A stretch of 64,000 nt of DNA. Origin: Streptococcus sp. NPS 308 (GTDB lineage: Bacteria > Bacillota > Bacilli > Lactobacillales > Streptococcaceae). The position numbers were made by a program, and so were the translations under genes. Of the stretch, positions 57,116 through 64,000 are shown piece after piece. The stretch is taken from NCBI RefSeq assembly GCF_002355895.1, contig NZ_AP017652.1, positions 653,001-717,000 on the forward strand, given 5' to 3'. Each line of letters begins with the position of its first letter. Positions within the stretch are counted from its first letter, which is position 1. Below the pieces are notes generated by a model. The model made no database searches and was not told the origin of the DNA. It saw only the letters and a program-made list of their open reading frames with translations.

Positions 57116-57415
57116 ATGAAGGTAGTAAACTTGTATGATTTGAAACAAATGGGAAATAAAGGTGGTTGTACCATCCAATTGATTCATCACTTTCCTTTTG
57201 GTATGGGCTTAGGACATCTCAAAAAAGACTACATTGAATTTAAACGTGTTGGTATCGTTGATGGGAAGGCAGTAGAAGTCACTCTTCGAGAACCTTATTC
57301 GAGAGATTTACTGCAGGTTGTCAAGTCGATTAAGCAACATAAGAAATTGATAGCTTATCGCTATAAAGAAGGAAAACTGCTATTTGTGAAGAAGGAGGCC
57401 TCAGATGTCCTCTGA
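57116..57415 (+). CDS. Conserved element protein, first gene of the conjugation operon
   Basis: A 99-residue basic protein, not recognised: VVNLYDLKQMGNKGGCTIQLIHHFPFGMGLGHLKKDY, then a beta-like VGIVDGKAVEVTLREPYSRDLL and a Lys-rich end. AAAGGAG 7 bases before ATG. Being the first gene behind the boxA leader it might act on that leader, but this is speculative. Overlaps the next gene by 11 bases. Confidence 0.6.
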   Translation: MKVVNLYDLKQMGNKGGCTIQLIHHFPFGMGLGHLKKDYIEFKRVGIVDGKAVEVTLREPYSRDLLQVVKSIKQHKKLIAYRYKEGKLLFVKKEASDVL

Positions 57416-57893
57416 ACAACAGGAACGAATGGCAGTTCAATATGCAGAGCGTAGTCTTTTATTTACTGTAAGAAGTCTCTTAAAGATTCTAGAATGGTCT
57501 AGACGTCAGGCTTTAGCACAGGATTCCGCCTATAAGATAGGGGTGCAGAAATTAGAAGAATTGCTACAATCTCCCTATGCGATTGATACGATTAATCTGA
57601 AGAAAGATTTCTTAGACAAACCAATTGATATAGAGAAATTTAAGTCTTTTTTAGAAAAAGAAGAGATTCCTTTAGCCATCGCTTGGCAAGGGGATTCTCT
57701 GCATTTCTACACGAAAGACCGTTCGATTCTAGACAATCATTTAGACCATCTGTTAGAAAAGATGGTTAATGATCCAGAGAAATTAGCTGATTTTACCATG
57801 GATAAGTCATTAGACGATGCAATTGATGAGGCTAAATCCCAAATTACCTTTAGACAAGAAGGAGCCGTCAAACAGAAAGAGATGGTGAGATGA
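57405..57893 (+). CDS. DUF3801/PcfB-like conjugation accessory protein
   Basis: A 162-residue soluble helical protein. A helical N-terminal half (QYAERSLLFTVRSLLKILEWSRR) precedes DIEKFKSFLEKEEIPLAIAWQGDSLHFYTKDR, similar to the core of DUF3801/PcfB proteins that accompany VirD4 couplers. Its stop overlaps the VirD4 start, supporting this role as a coupler accessory. The family call is by pattern only. Confidence 0.55.
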   Translation: MSSEQQERMAVQYAERSLLFTVRSLLKILEWSRRQALAQDSAYKIGVQKLEELLQSPYAIDTINLKKDFLDKPIDIEKFKSFLEKEEIPLAIAWQGDSLHFYTKDRSILDNHLDHLLEKMVNDPEKLADFTMDKSLDDAIDEAKSQITFRQEGAVKQKEMVR

Positions 57894-59770
57894 TGTACAG
57901 TGGAAAGAAATTCCTACTATTCTCACTGTTAGGGATCTTACTAGGCTATCTTTTTCATCGTTTGACGCTTTTGTATGATTCCTATACTGGAAATAGCTTA
58001 GATAAATGGACTTATCTTCTAATGGAAGGTCAAGATGAAATTCTTCAGTCGCCATGGAATGTTTCCTTTACTGGAAAATCAAGTGCTTTTTTTCTACTAG
58101 GTTTTGTGATGATGTTGCTGGTTTATCTCTATTTAGAGACTGGTAAAAAACAATACCGAGAAGGGGTAGAATACGGGAGCGCCCGTTTTGGAACTCTAAA
58201 AGAAAAGAAGCTCTTTTACGGTAAGGAATTTTCTCATGATACGATCTTAGCACAAGATGTTCGTCTGACATTATTAGATAAAAAACCACCCCAATATGAT
58301 AGAAATAAGAATATTGCGGTGATTGGAGGTTCAGGAAGTGGGAAGACATTTCGCTTTGTGAAACCTAATCTTATTCAGATGAATAGTTCTAATATTGTCG
58401 TGGATCCTAAAGATCATTTGGCCGAGAAAACAGGCAAACTCTTTTTAGAACATGGCTACCAAGTAAAGGTGTTAGATTTAGTCAATATGAAGAACTCAGA
58501 TGGCTTCAATCCTTTTCGCTATATAGAGACAGAAAATGATTTGAATCGCATGCTGACGGTTTATTTCAATAACACCAAAGGCTCTGGCTCCCGTAGTGAT
58601 CCATTTTGGGATGAAGCTTCTATGACTTTGGTACGAGCTTTAGCCTCTTACTTGGTCGATTTCTATAACCCACCTAAAACAAGAGAACAGCTCATAGAAG
58701 AAAGTCGTTTAAGTCAAAAGGAATATCAAAACTTGTTGAAACGTCAAAAAAAAGAAGTGGAAGAGCGAAAAAAACGAGGGCGTTATCCAAGTTTTGCTGA
58801 AATCTCAAAACTCATTAAACACTTATCCAAGGGTGAAAACCAAGAAAAAAGTGTCTTAGAAATTCTATTTGAAAATTATGCTAAAAAGTATGGGACTGAA
58901 AATTTTACCATGCGAAATTGGGCAGATTTTCAAAATTATAAGGATAAGACTCTGGATTCTGTTATAGCTGTAACCACTGCTAAATTTGCCCTCTTCAATA
59001 TTCAAAGTGTCATGGATTTGACCAAAAGAGATACCCTTGATATGAAGACATGGGGCAAGGAAAAATCAATGGTTTACCTAGTTATCCCAGATAACGATAG
59101 TACCTTTCGCTTTCTTTCAGCCCTCTTTTTTTCAACCGTATTCCAAACTCTAACAAGACAAGCAGATATTGATTTTAAGGGTCAATTGCCTCTTCATGTG
59201 AGAGTTTACTTAGATGAGTTCGCAAATATCGGAGAAATTCCAGATTTTGCTGAACAAACCTCAACAGTCCGTTCTCGGAATATGAGTCTCGTTCCTATTC
59301 TTCAAAATATTGCCCAACTTCAAGGGCTCTATAAAGAAAAAGAAGCTTGGAAAACCATTCTTGGGAACTGTGATAGTTTAGTCTACTTAGGTGGTAATGA
59401 TGAAGATACCTTTAAATTTATGAGTGGATTACTCGGTAAACAAACCATTGATGTTCGAAATACTAGTCGTTCCTTTGGCCAGACAGGTTCAGGATCCCTT
59501 TCTCATCAAAAGATTGCTCGTGATTTAATGACACCTGATGAGGTCGGAAACATGAAACGGCATGAATGCTTGGTTCGAATTGCCAATATGCCTGTCTTTA
59601 AAAGCAAAAAATACAATTCCACTAAGCATCCAAACTGGAAATACCTAGCCAATCAAGAAAGCGATGAACGGTGGTGGAACTATCAAATCAATCCTTTGAA
59701 TCAAAGACAAGAAAATCATCTTGAAGGCCTTAGAATTCGTGATTTAACTTTTGAATCTAGTTTAAAATAA
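57890..59770 (+). CDS. VirD4/TraG-type coupling ATPase
   Basis: A 626-residue type IV coupling protein bringing the relaxase-DNA complex to the transfer channel. Two N-terminal transmembrane helices (about 6-25 and 60-82), a Walker A GGSGSGKTFRF (about 145-155), VVDPKDHLAEKTG, and Walker B VRVYLDEFANIGEIP (about 440-455) followed by RSRNMSLVPILQNIAQL. Two tandem ATGs (57890, 57893) are possible; the first overlaps the preceding TGA. Confidence 0.93.
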   Translation: MMYSGKKFLLFSLLGILLGYLFHRLTLLYDSYTGNSLDKWTYLLMEGQDEILQSPWNVSFTGKSSAFFLLGFVMMLLVYLYLETGKKQYREGVEYGSARFGTLKEKKLFYGKEFSHDTILAQDVRLTLLDKKPPQYDRNKNIAVIGGSGSGKTFRFVKPNLIQMNSSNIVVDPKDHLAEKTGKLFLEHGYQVKVLDLVNMKNSDGFNPFRYIETENDLNRMLTVYFNNTKGSGSRSDPFWDEASMTLVRALASYLVDFYNPPKTREQLIEESRLSQKEYQNLLKRQKKEVEERKKRGRYPSFAEISKLIKHLSKGENQEKSVLEILFENYAKKYGTENFTMRNWADFQNYKDKTLDSVIAVTTAKFALFNIQSVMDLTKRDTLDMKTWGKEKSMVYLVIPDNDSTFRFLSALFFSTVFQTLTRQADIDFKGQLPLHVRVYLDEFANIGEIPDFAEQTSTVRSRNMSLVPILQNIAQLQGLYKEKEAWKTILGNCDSLVYLGGNDEDTFKFMSGLLGKQTIDVRNTSRSFGQTGSGSLSHQKIARDLMTPDEVGNMKRHECLVRIANMPVFKSKKYNSTKHPNWKYLANQESDERWWNYQINPLNQRQENHLEGLRIRDLTFESSLK

Positions 59771-59790
59771 AAATAGAAAAGAGGAAATAG

Positions 59791-60033
59791 ATGATTACGC
59801 ATTTTAAAGGTTTTGTTTATGGAGTAGACGCAAGTGCTATGTTTGCACAAGCTATGTCTTTGTTACAGAAGGGATTGATTGCCGTTGGTGCCTTTCTTGT
59901 TATTGTAGGGATTGTAAACCTTGCAACCAACATTAAAGATGGTGGACCAGGTGTTCGAAATGCCATTCTTGAAATTGTCGGTGGTGTTATGGTAGGGGCT
60001 GCTGGAGCCTTTGTAACTCAAATTTCAATTTAG
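59791..60033 (+). CDS. Small hydrophobic conjugation protein (Maff2/VirB2-like)
   Basis: An 80-residue protein with two hydrophobic helices (about 27-45 and 62-78) and a Gly-rich linker (IKDGGPGVRNAILEIVGG), as in Maff2-type proteins and VirB2-like pilins located between VirD4 and VirB6 genes. Possibly a channel or pilin subunit. AGAGGAAA precedes ATG; AGGAGG for the next gene follows its stop. Confidence 0.7.
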   Translation: MITHFKGFVYGVDASAMFAQAMSLLQKGLIAVGAFLVIVGIVNLATNIKDGGPGVRNAILEIVGGVMVGAAGAFVTQISI

Positions 60034-60044
60034 GAGGATAAACA

Positions 60045-60053
60045 ATGACATGA
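60045..60053 (+). other. Two-codon minimal ORF overlapping the VirB6 start
   Basis: ATG ACA TGA lies 7 bases behind AGGAGG; its TGA overlaps the VirB6-like ATG (60050-60052). It may set translation by stop-restart, or be a trace of an indel at the gene start. Confidence 0.55.
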
Positions 60054-60904
60054 ATCTTAGTTTAGTCTCACCCTTTGTTTACCTTGCATCTGAAAAAATA
60101 TCAGCTGAAAATTTATTTGAAGGATTTAATGTGGATTTACAATCTACGGTAGATCTGATTAAATCCCTATCTAGCTACAATCCAACCGTTTGGACTTATA
60201 TGTCTAGTATTACTAAAAGTGTCATGCAGCCTCTTGGAGTTGCGATTTTATCAGTAGTTCTCATCTTAGAATTTTCAAAGATGGCAAAGAAAATTGCTAA
60301 CTCAGGAGGAGCGATGACCTTTGAAGCATTAGCGCCGATGTTGATTAGTTATATCATGGTCGCAGTTGTAATTACCAACACTACCGTGATTGTAGAAGCC
60401 ATCATCGGGATTGCGAGTCACGCCATTGAACAAGTGGCCTCGATTGTGGCTCACGGTGGGGCAAAGTATGATACCATCTCTGGATTAAAAGGTTCAGGCT
60501 TTATTGGTCGGATGATTGTAGGCTTTTTCGCCCTCCTCATTTGGCTTGTTCGGATAGTAAGTGCAGCCATGGTTAATCTTTTGGTATCTATTCGATTTAT
60601 TCAACTCTACCTTATGATCCCATTTGCCCCTCTTACGATTCCAACATTTTTAAGTGATGAATGGAAGTCTATTGGTATTGGCTATTTAAAAAATATTATG
60701 GTCTATGCGGTACAAGGGGTTCTTATTTTTCTGATTGTTTCTCTTGTTCCTTTGTTTGAATCTGCTGGGAAAATAGCTGTTTCAAATGGTGCAGGAGTCC
60801 TGCAATCTCTTGCGATTATGTTTGGTAGTTTAATACAAGCTATCTTACTGATTATTGCCCTCGTTGGTTCTCAACGTACGGCTCGCTCAATCTTAGGTAT
60901 GTAA
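60050..60904 (+). CDS. VirB6/TrbL-like membrane protein
   Basis: A 284-residue polytopic protein with about six to seven hydrophobic helices and the central RFIQLYLMIPFAPLTIPTFLSDEWKSIGIGYLKN motif of Gram-positive VirB6-like transfer proteins. It should line the conjugation channel. The AGGAGG site (60032-60037) is best spaced for an ATG at 60045 that gives only Met-Thr-stop (ATGACATGA); the real start at 60050 overlaps that stop, so re-initiation is likely. Confidence 0.82.
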   Translation: MNLSLVSPFVYLASEKISAENLFEGFNVDLQSTVDLIKSLSSYNPTVWTYMSSITKSVMQPLGVAILSVVLILEFSKMAKKIANSGGAMTFEALAPMLISYIMVAVVITNTTVIVEAIIGIASHAIEQVASIVAHGGAKYDTISGLKGSGFIGRMIVGFFALLIWLVRIVSAAMVNLLVSIRFIQLYLMIPFAPLTIPTFLSDEWKSIGIGYLKNIMVYAVQGVLIFLIVSLVPLFESAGKIAVSNGAGVLQSLAIMFGSLIQAILLIIALVGSQRTARSILGM

Positions 60905-60910
60905 TTAGAT

Positions 60911-60944
60911 AAAGGCTAGGAAGTGGTTGCTTCTTAGCCTTTTT
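60911..60944 (+). terminator. Strong intrinsic terminator inside the conjugation operon
   Basis: AAAGGCTAGGAAG (60911-60923) pairs with CTTCTTAGCCTTT (60930-60942), 13 bp with one wobble, 6-base loop, ending in a T-run to 60944. It lies between the VirB6-like and PrgI genes, with no promoter visible behind it. Confidence 0.85.
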
Positions 60945-60957
60945 AGAAAGGAAAGTC

Positions 60958-61317
60958 ATGAATACACGTGTCTTTAAAGACATCTCAAAATACCAACACA
61001 GGGCTTGGTTAGGTTTCACCACAAGACAAATCATCTTTGTTTTACCAGCCTTTATTGTCACAATTATTGTTTTGGGCTTGAATCTCTTTTTCTGGCAATT
61101 TGGAGATTGGTTTGTTTACGGTTTTGTGTTTGCTTTTACCATCCCCCTAATGCTTTTTGGAGTCTATAAACCCAATGATTTATATTTTGAACATTATTTG
61201 AAATACCGTCTTCATTTTGAACTAACGGTTCCCCTACGCACAATTACAGGAAAGAAAGGACCTGAACATGAAAAGAAAATCAAATACATTAAAGAAACAA
61301 AAAACTTCAATGACTAA
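60958..61317 (+). CDS. PrgI family conjugation protein
   Basis: A 119-residue protein with two central transmembrane helices (about 25-45 and 51-70) after VFKDISKYQHRAWLGFTTRQ, and a cytoplasmic end LYFEHYLKYRLHFE, matching the PrgI family of Gram-positive type IV secretion (VirB3-like position). AGAAAGGAAAG precedes ATG. The last 50 bases overlap the VirB4 gene. Confidence 0.87.
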   Translation: MNTRVFKDISKYQHRAWLGFTTRQIIFVLPAFIVTIIVLGLNLFFWQFGDWFVYGFVFAFTIPLMLFGVYKPNDLYFEHYLKYRLHFELTVPLRTITGKKGPEHEKKIKYIKETKNFND

Positions 61318-63625
61318 AAAAAAGGAAAAAGTTAAAGATAAAAAAGAGGAAGTTTTACCTTCTACGGCGAATACTCTTTCCTATCAAGCCCTGTATCAAA
61401 ATGGTCTGATGCAGGTGAAAGAAGATTATTTCTCACAAAGCTATTTACTTGGTGATGTCAATTACCAGACCGTTGGTTTAGAAGATAAGGGCGCAATCAT
61501 TGAGAAGTATTCTGATTTGATTAACTCTTTAGATGACCAAACCAACTTCCAATTGACCATCTTTAATAAAAGATTGAATTTAGAAAAGTTTAGACAAAGT
61601 GTTTTGTATGAGGAAAAAGAAGATGGATATGATACCTATCGTAAAGAATTGAATCGGATGATGAATCAGAATTTAGACAGTGGGGAAAATAACTTTTCGG
61701 CTGTGAAACTGATTAGCTTTGGAAGAAAGGACACTAATCCCAAACAAGCCTATCGTTCCTTGTCTCAAATTGGAGAATATTTCAAGAGTGGTTTCTCAGA
61801 AATTGATGCACGATTTGAATCCTTGGCTGGAGAAGAACGGGTGAACTTGTTGGCCGATATGCTTAGAGGAGAACACCATCTTCCTTTTTCTTACCGTGAT
61901 TTAACGAAATCTGGTCAGACAACTCGTCACTTCATAGCGCCTAATCTCTTAGATTTCAAAAACAAGAATTACCTACAAATCAATGACCGCTTATTGCAGA
62001 TTGTCTATGTGAGAGACTACGGCATGGAATTAGGGGATCAGTTTATTCGAGACCTCATGCAAGGAGATTTGGAATTGATTGTGAGCCTTCATGCTCAAAG
62101 TTCGACTAAGGCGGATGCGATGAAGAAACTACGAACAAAGAAGACCTTGATGGAATCCCAAAAGATTGGGGAACAACAAAAACTAGCTCGTACAGGTATC
62201 TATTTGGAAAAAGTAGGCCATGTTTTAGAAAGCAATATCGATGAAGCTGAAGAACTCTTAAAAACCATGACCGAGACAGGAGATAAACTATTTCAAACAG
62301 TCTTTTTGATTGGTGTTTTTGGTCAGGATGAAGAAGAACTCAAACAAGCCCTAGATACGATCCAACAAGTGGCCGGCTCAAATGACCTAATGATTGATAA
62401 ACTTCCATATATGCAAGAAGCAGCCTTTAATAGTTTGCTGCCATTTGGTTGTGATTTTTTAGAGGGAGTATCACGGAGTTTATTAACATCCAATATAGCA
62501 GTGAACTCACCTTGGACTTCAGTAGATTTACAAGACCGTAGTGGGAAATATTACGGTATTAATCAAATCTCAAGCAATATTATTACCATTGATCGCAGCC
62601 TATTAAATACACCGTCTGGTCTGATTTTAGGAACATCTGGAGCTGGAAAAGGGATGGCAACCAAGCATGAAATTATCACTACCAAAATCAAGGAATCTGG
62701 TGAAAATACAGAAATTATCATCGTGGATCCAGAAGCAGAGTACAGTGTTATTGGACGGGCTTTTGGGGGAGAAATGATTGATATTGCGCCGGATTCCCAA
62801 ACCTATCTCAATGTCCTTGACTTGTCTGAGGAAAATATGGATGAAGATCCTGTAAAGGTAAAATCAGAATTTCTTTTATCTTTTATCGGCAAGTTATTGG
62901 ATAGAAAAATGGATGGAAGAGAAAAATCGATTATTGACCGAGTCACCAGACTCACTTATCAGTCTTTTAAAGAGCCTTCTTTGGAAGAATGGGTCTTTGT
63001 TTTGAGTCAACAACCAGAAGAAGAAGCGCAGAACTTGGCACTTGATATGGAACTTTATGTCGAAGGTTCTCTTGATATTTTTTCTCATAAGACCAATATT
63101 CAGACAGGATCTAATTTCTTGATTTATAACGTTAAGAAGTTAGGAGATGAGCTGAAACAAATCGCCCTTATGGTTGTTTTTGATCAGATATGGAATCGTG
63201 TCGTTCGGAACCAAAAATTAGGGAAGAAGACCTGGATTTATTTTGATGAAATGCAGCTTCTCTTACTAGATAAATATGCCAGTGATTTCTTCTTTAAATT
63301 GTGGAGTCGTGTCAGAAAATATGGAGCCAGTCCGACTGGAATAACTCAAAACGTCGAAACCTTATTGTTAGATCCAAATGGTAGACGGATTATTGCAAAT
63401 AGTGAATTTATGATTCTCCTCAAGCAAGCAAAAAATGACCGAGAAGAACTGGTTCAACTCTTAGGCTTGTCAAAAGAACTCGAAAAATACCTTGTCAATC
63501 CAGAAAAAGGGGCAGGACTGATAAAAGCTGGTTCAGTTGTCGTACCCTTTAAAAATAAGATTCCTCAAGGTACTCAATTGTTTGATATCATGAGTACAGA
63601 TCCTGATAAAATGGCTTCTAATTAA
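61268..63625 (+). CDS. VirB4-type conjugation ATPase
   Basis: A 785-residue VirB4/TraE ATPase powering the transfer apparatus. A Lys-rich N-terminus, the CagE/TrbE-like region (about 40-400), then the ATPase: Walker A GTSGAGKGMATKHE (about 455-468), IIIVDPEAEYSVIGRAFGGE, Walker B WIYFDEMQLLLLDKYA (about 655-670) and the arginine-finger region. The Walker A has Gly where Ser/Thr normally follows Lys. Start ATG 61268 follows GAAAGGA; ATG 61310 is an alternative avoiding the long PrgI overlap. Confidence 0.9.
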   Translation: MKRKSNTLKKQKTSMTKKKEKVKDKKEEVLPSTANTLSYQALYQNGLMQVKEDYFSQSYLLGDVNYQTVGLEDKGAIIEKYSDLINSLDDQTNFQLTIFNKRLNLEKFRQSVLYEEKEDGYDTYRKELNRMMNQNLDSGENNFSAVKLISFGRKDTNPKQAYRSLSQIGEYFKSGFSEIDARFESLAGEERVNLLADMLRGEHHLPFSYRDLTKSGQTTRHFIAPNLLDFKNKNYLQINDRLLQIVYVRDYGMELGDQFIRDLMQGDLELIVSLHAQSSTKADAMKKLRTKKTLMESQKIGEQQKLARTGIYLEKVGHVLESNIDEAEELLKTMTETGDKLFQTVFLIGVFGQDEEELKQALDTIQQVAGSNDLMIDKLPYMQEAAFNSLLPFGCDFLEGVSRSLLTSNIAVNSPWTSVDLQDRSGKYYGINQISSNIITIDRSLLNTPSGLILGTSGAGKGMATKHEIITTKIKESGENTEIIIVDPEAEYSVIGRAFGGEMIDIAPDSQTYLNVLDLSEENMDEDPVKVKSEFLLSFIGKLLDRKMDGREKSIIDRVTRLTYQSFKEPSLEEWVFVLSQQPEEEAQNLALDMELYVEGSLDIFSHKTNIQTGSNFLIYNVKKLGDELKQIALMVVFDQIWNRVVRNQKLGKKTWIYFDEMQLLLLDKYASDFFFKLWSRVRKYGASPTGITQNVETLLLDPNGRRIIANSEFMILLKQAKNDREELVQLLGLSKELEKYLVNPEKGAGLIKAGSVVVPFKNKIPQGTQLFDIMSTDPDKMASN

Positions 63626-63636
63626 GGGGAAGGTAA

Positions 63637-64000
63637 ATGAAGGATAAAAGAGAAATCATACGTGCCCGAAAGGCATTTAGAAGAAGTCTAAAAGATGAGA
63701 AGAAATTCTTGAAACAAGGAAAGAAGGAGGTGAAGAAACAGAAAAAAGATTCTGCTGTGCTGGATGAAAAAGCATGGAAAAAAGAGATAAAAGAAAAGCT
63801 AGAGGAGATGAGAGAAGCTTCAAAGGCTAGAGTAAAACAAGCAAATGAAGACTACAATCACATCCTTCAAAATACTTCTCCATCTCTTTTGAATCGGAAA
63901 GAATTAAGAGACAGACGATTGCCTCATGCTAGGAAACGATTGAAAATAGCCAAGAAGCAATTTAGAGAAGCCAAGGTACAAACAAAAGAAGAAAGAAAAG
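63637..64000 (+). CDS. N-terminus of a charged coiled-coil conjugation protein (runs off the window)
   Basis: An open frame from ATG 63637 (GGGGAAGG upstream) continues past the window end with at least 121 codons. The visible part is extremely rich in Lys, Arg, Glu and Ala (EIIRARKAFRRSLKDEKKFL, KKQFREAKVQTKEERK) and predicts long coiled coils without membrane segments. In related elements the gene after VirB4 often encodes a large membrane protein with a peptidoglycan hydrolase domain; that part is not visible, so this is only a possibility. Confidence 0.65.
   Translation, partial: MKDKREIIRARKAFRRSLKDEKKFLKQGKKEVKKQKKDSAVLDEKAWKKEIKEKLEEMREASKARVKQANEDYNHILQNTSPSLLNRKELRDRRLPHARKRLKIAKKQFREAKVQTKEERK

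Larger units (their letters stand above)
52518..64000 (+). mobile_element. Integrative conjugative element, ICESa2603/Tn5252 family (one end)
   Basis: From the rplL attachment core to the window end all genes are element-type: RepA_N initiator, C5 methyltransferase, Spx-like protein, HTH-like protein, CPBP protease, then VirD4, VirB6-like, PrgI and VirB4 of a Gram-positive type IV secretion system. The order fits the rplL-proximal end of this ICE family. Integrase, relaxase, cargo genes and the second att are not visible. The coding sequence is AT-rich compared with the aro or pst genes. Confidence 0.88.

Overview
The window is chromosomal DNA of a mitis-group Streptococcus (S. mitis, S. oralis or pneumococcus-like). 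Three things point there: a BOX repeat at 45277-45483, LicD-type and choline-binding sequences, and a gene order that follows the pneumococcal chromosome: spx, rRNA methyltransferase, pst, alsD, murB-potABCD, alaS, amylase, aro genes, psr, hom-thrB, msrAB, ABC exporter, rplJ-rplL. Nearly all genes lie on the + strand. Promoters repeatedly use an extended -10 (TGnTATAAT). The species cannot be fixed from the sequence alone.

Layout. 1-2.5 kb: end of spx, a UPF0223 gene, an inositol-phosphatase-like gene and an rRNA m5C methyltransferase. 2.7-7.7 kb: the phosphate operon pstS-pstC-pstA-pstB-pstB-phoU. 7.7-12.1 kb: a Nudix hydrolase, an orphan amino-acid-binding lipoprotein, a divergent MocR regulator, acetolactate decarboxylase and a YhfC-type membrane protein. 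12.1-17 kb: murB with the spermidine/putrescine transporter potABCD. 17.5-20.8 kb: a T-box-controlled unit made of a YxjI-like gene and alaS. 20.9-22.4 kb: a cytoplasmic alpha-amylase on the minus strand with a LacI-type operator over its -35. 22.6-35.2 kb: an rRNA methyltransferase with a probably leaderless mRNA, then aroD-aroE-aroB-aroC-tyrA-ylbF, an AT-rich insert carrying lemA and a TPM-domain gene, then aroA-aroK-pheA and a LytR-CpsA-Psr gene. 35.3-42 kb: a teichoic-acid or polysaccharide locus with three LicD-type domains (one fused to a polymerase-like membrane protein), a glycosyltransferase, a choline-binding protein remnant and a divergent flippase. 42.1-52.5 kb: mecA, hom-thrB, BOX, msrAB, a heterodimeric ABC exporter, an amidohydrolase, and rplJ-rplL with an L10 leader.

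At 52518-52532 the 3' end of rplL contains the 15-bp attachment sequence used by the ICESa2603/Tn5252 family. From there to the window end the DNA is one end of such an integrative conjugative element. Its first transcription unit carries a small protein, a RepA_N-type initiator, a tiny membrane ORF, a C5 methyltransferase, an Spx-like protein lacking the redox CxxC, an HTH-like protein and a CPBP protease. After a terminator comes a second promoter with a roughly 180-nt structured leader that opens with an rRNA-type boxA (56938-56950). That leader precedes the conjugation genes: DUF3801-like, VirD4, a Maff2/VirB2-like protein, VirB6-like, PrgI, VirB4, and the start of a charged coiled-coil protein. 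A strong intrinsic terminator lies inside this operon at 60911-60944. BoxA, folded leader and internal terminator together suggest processive antitermination of the transfer operon, which is the most interesting lead in the window. The integrase, relaxase and far attachment site are outside the window.
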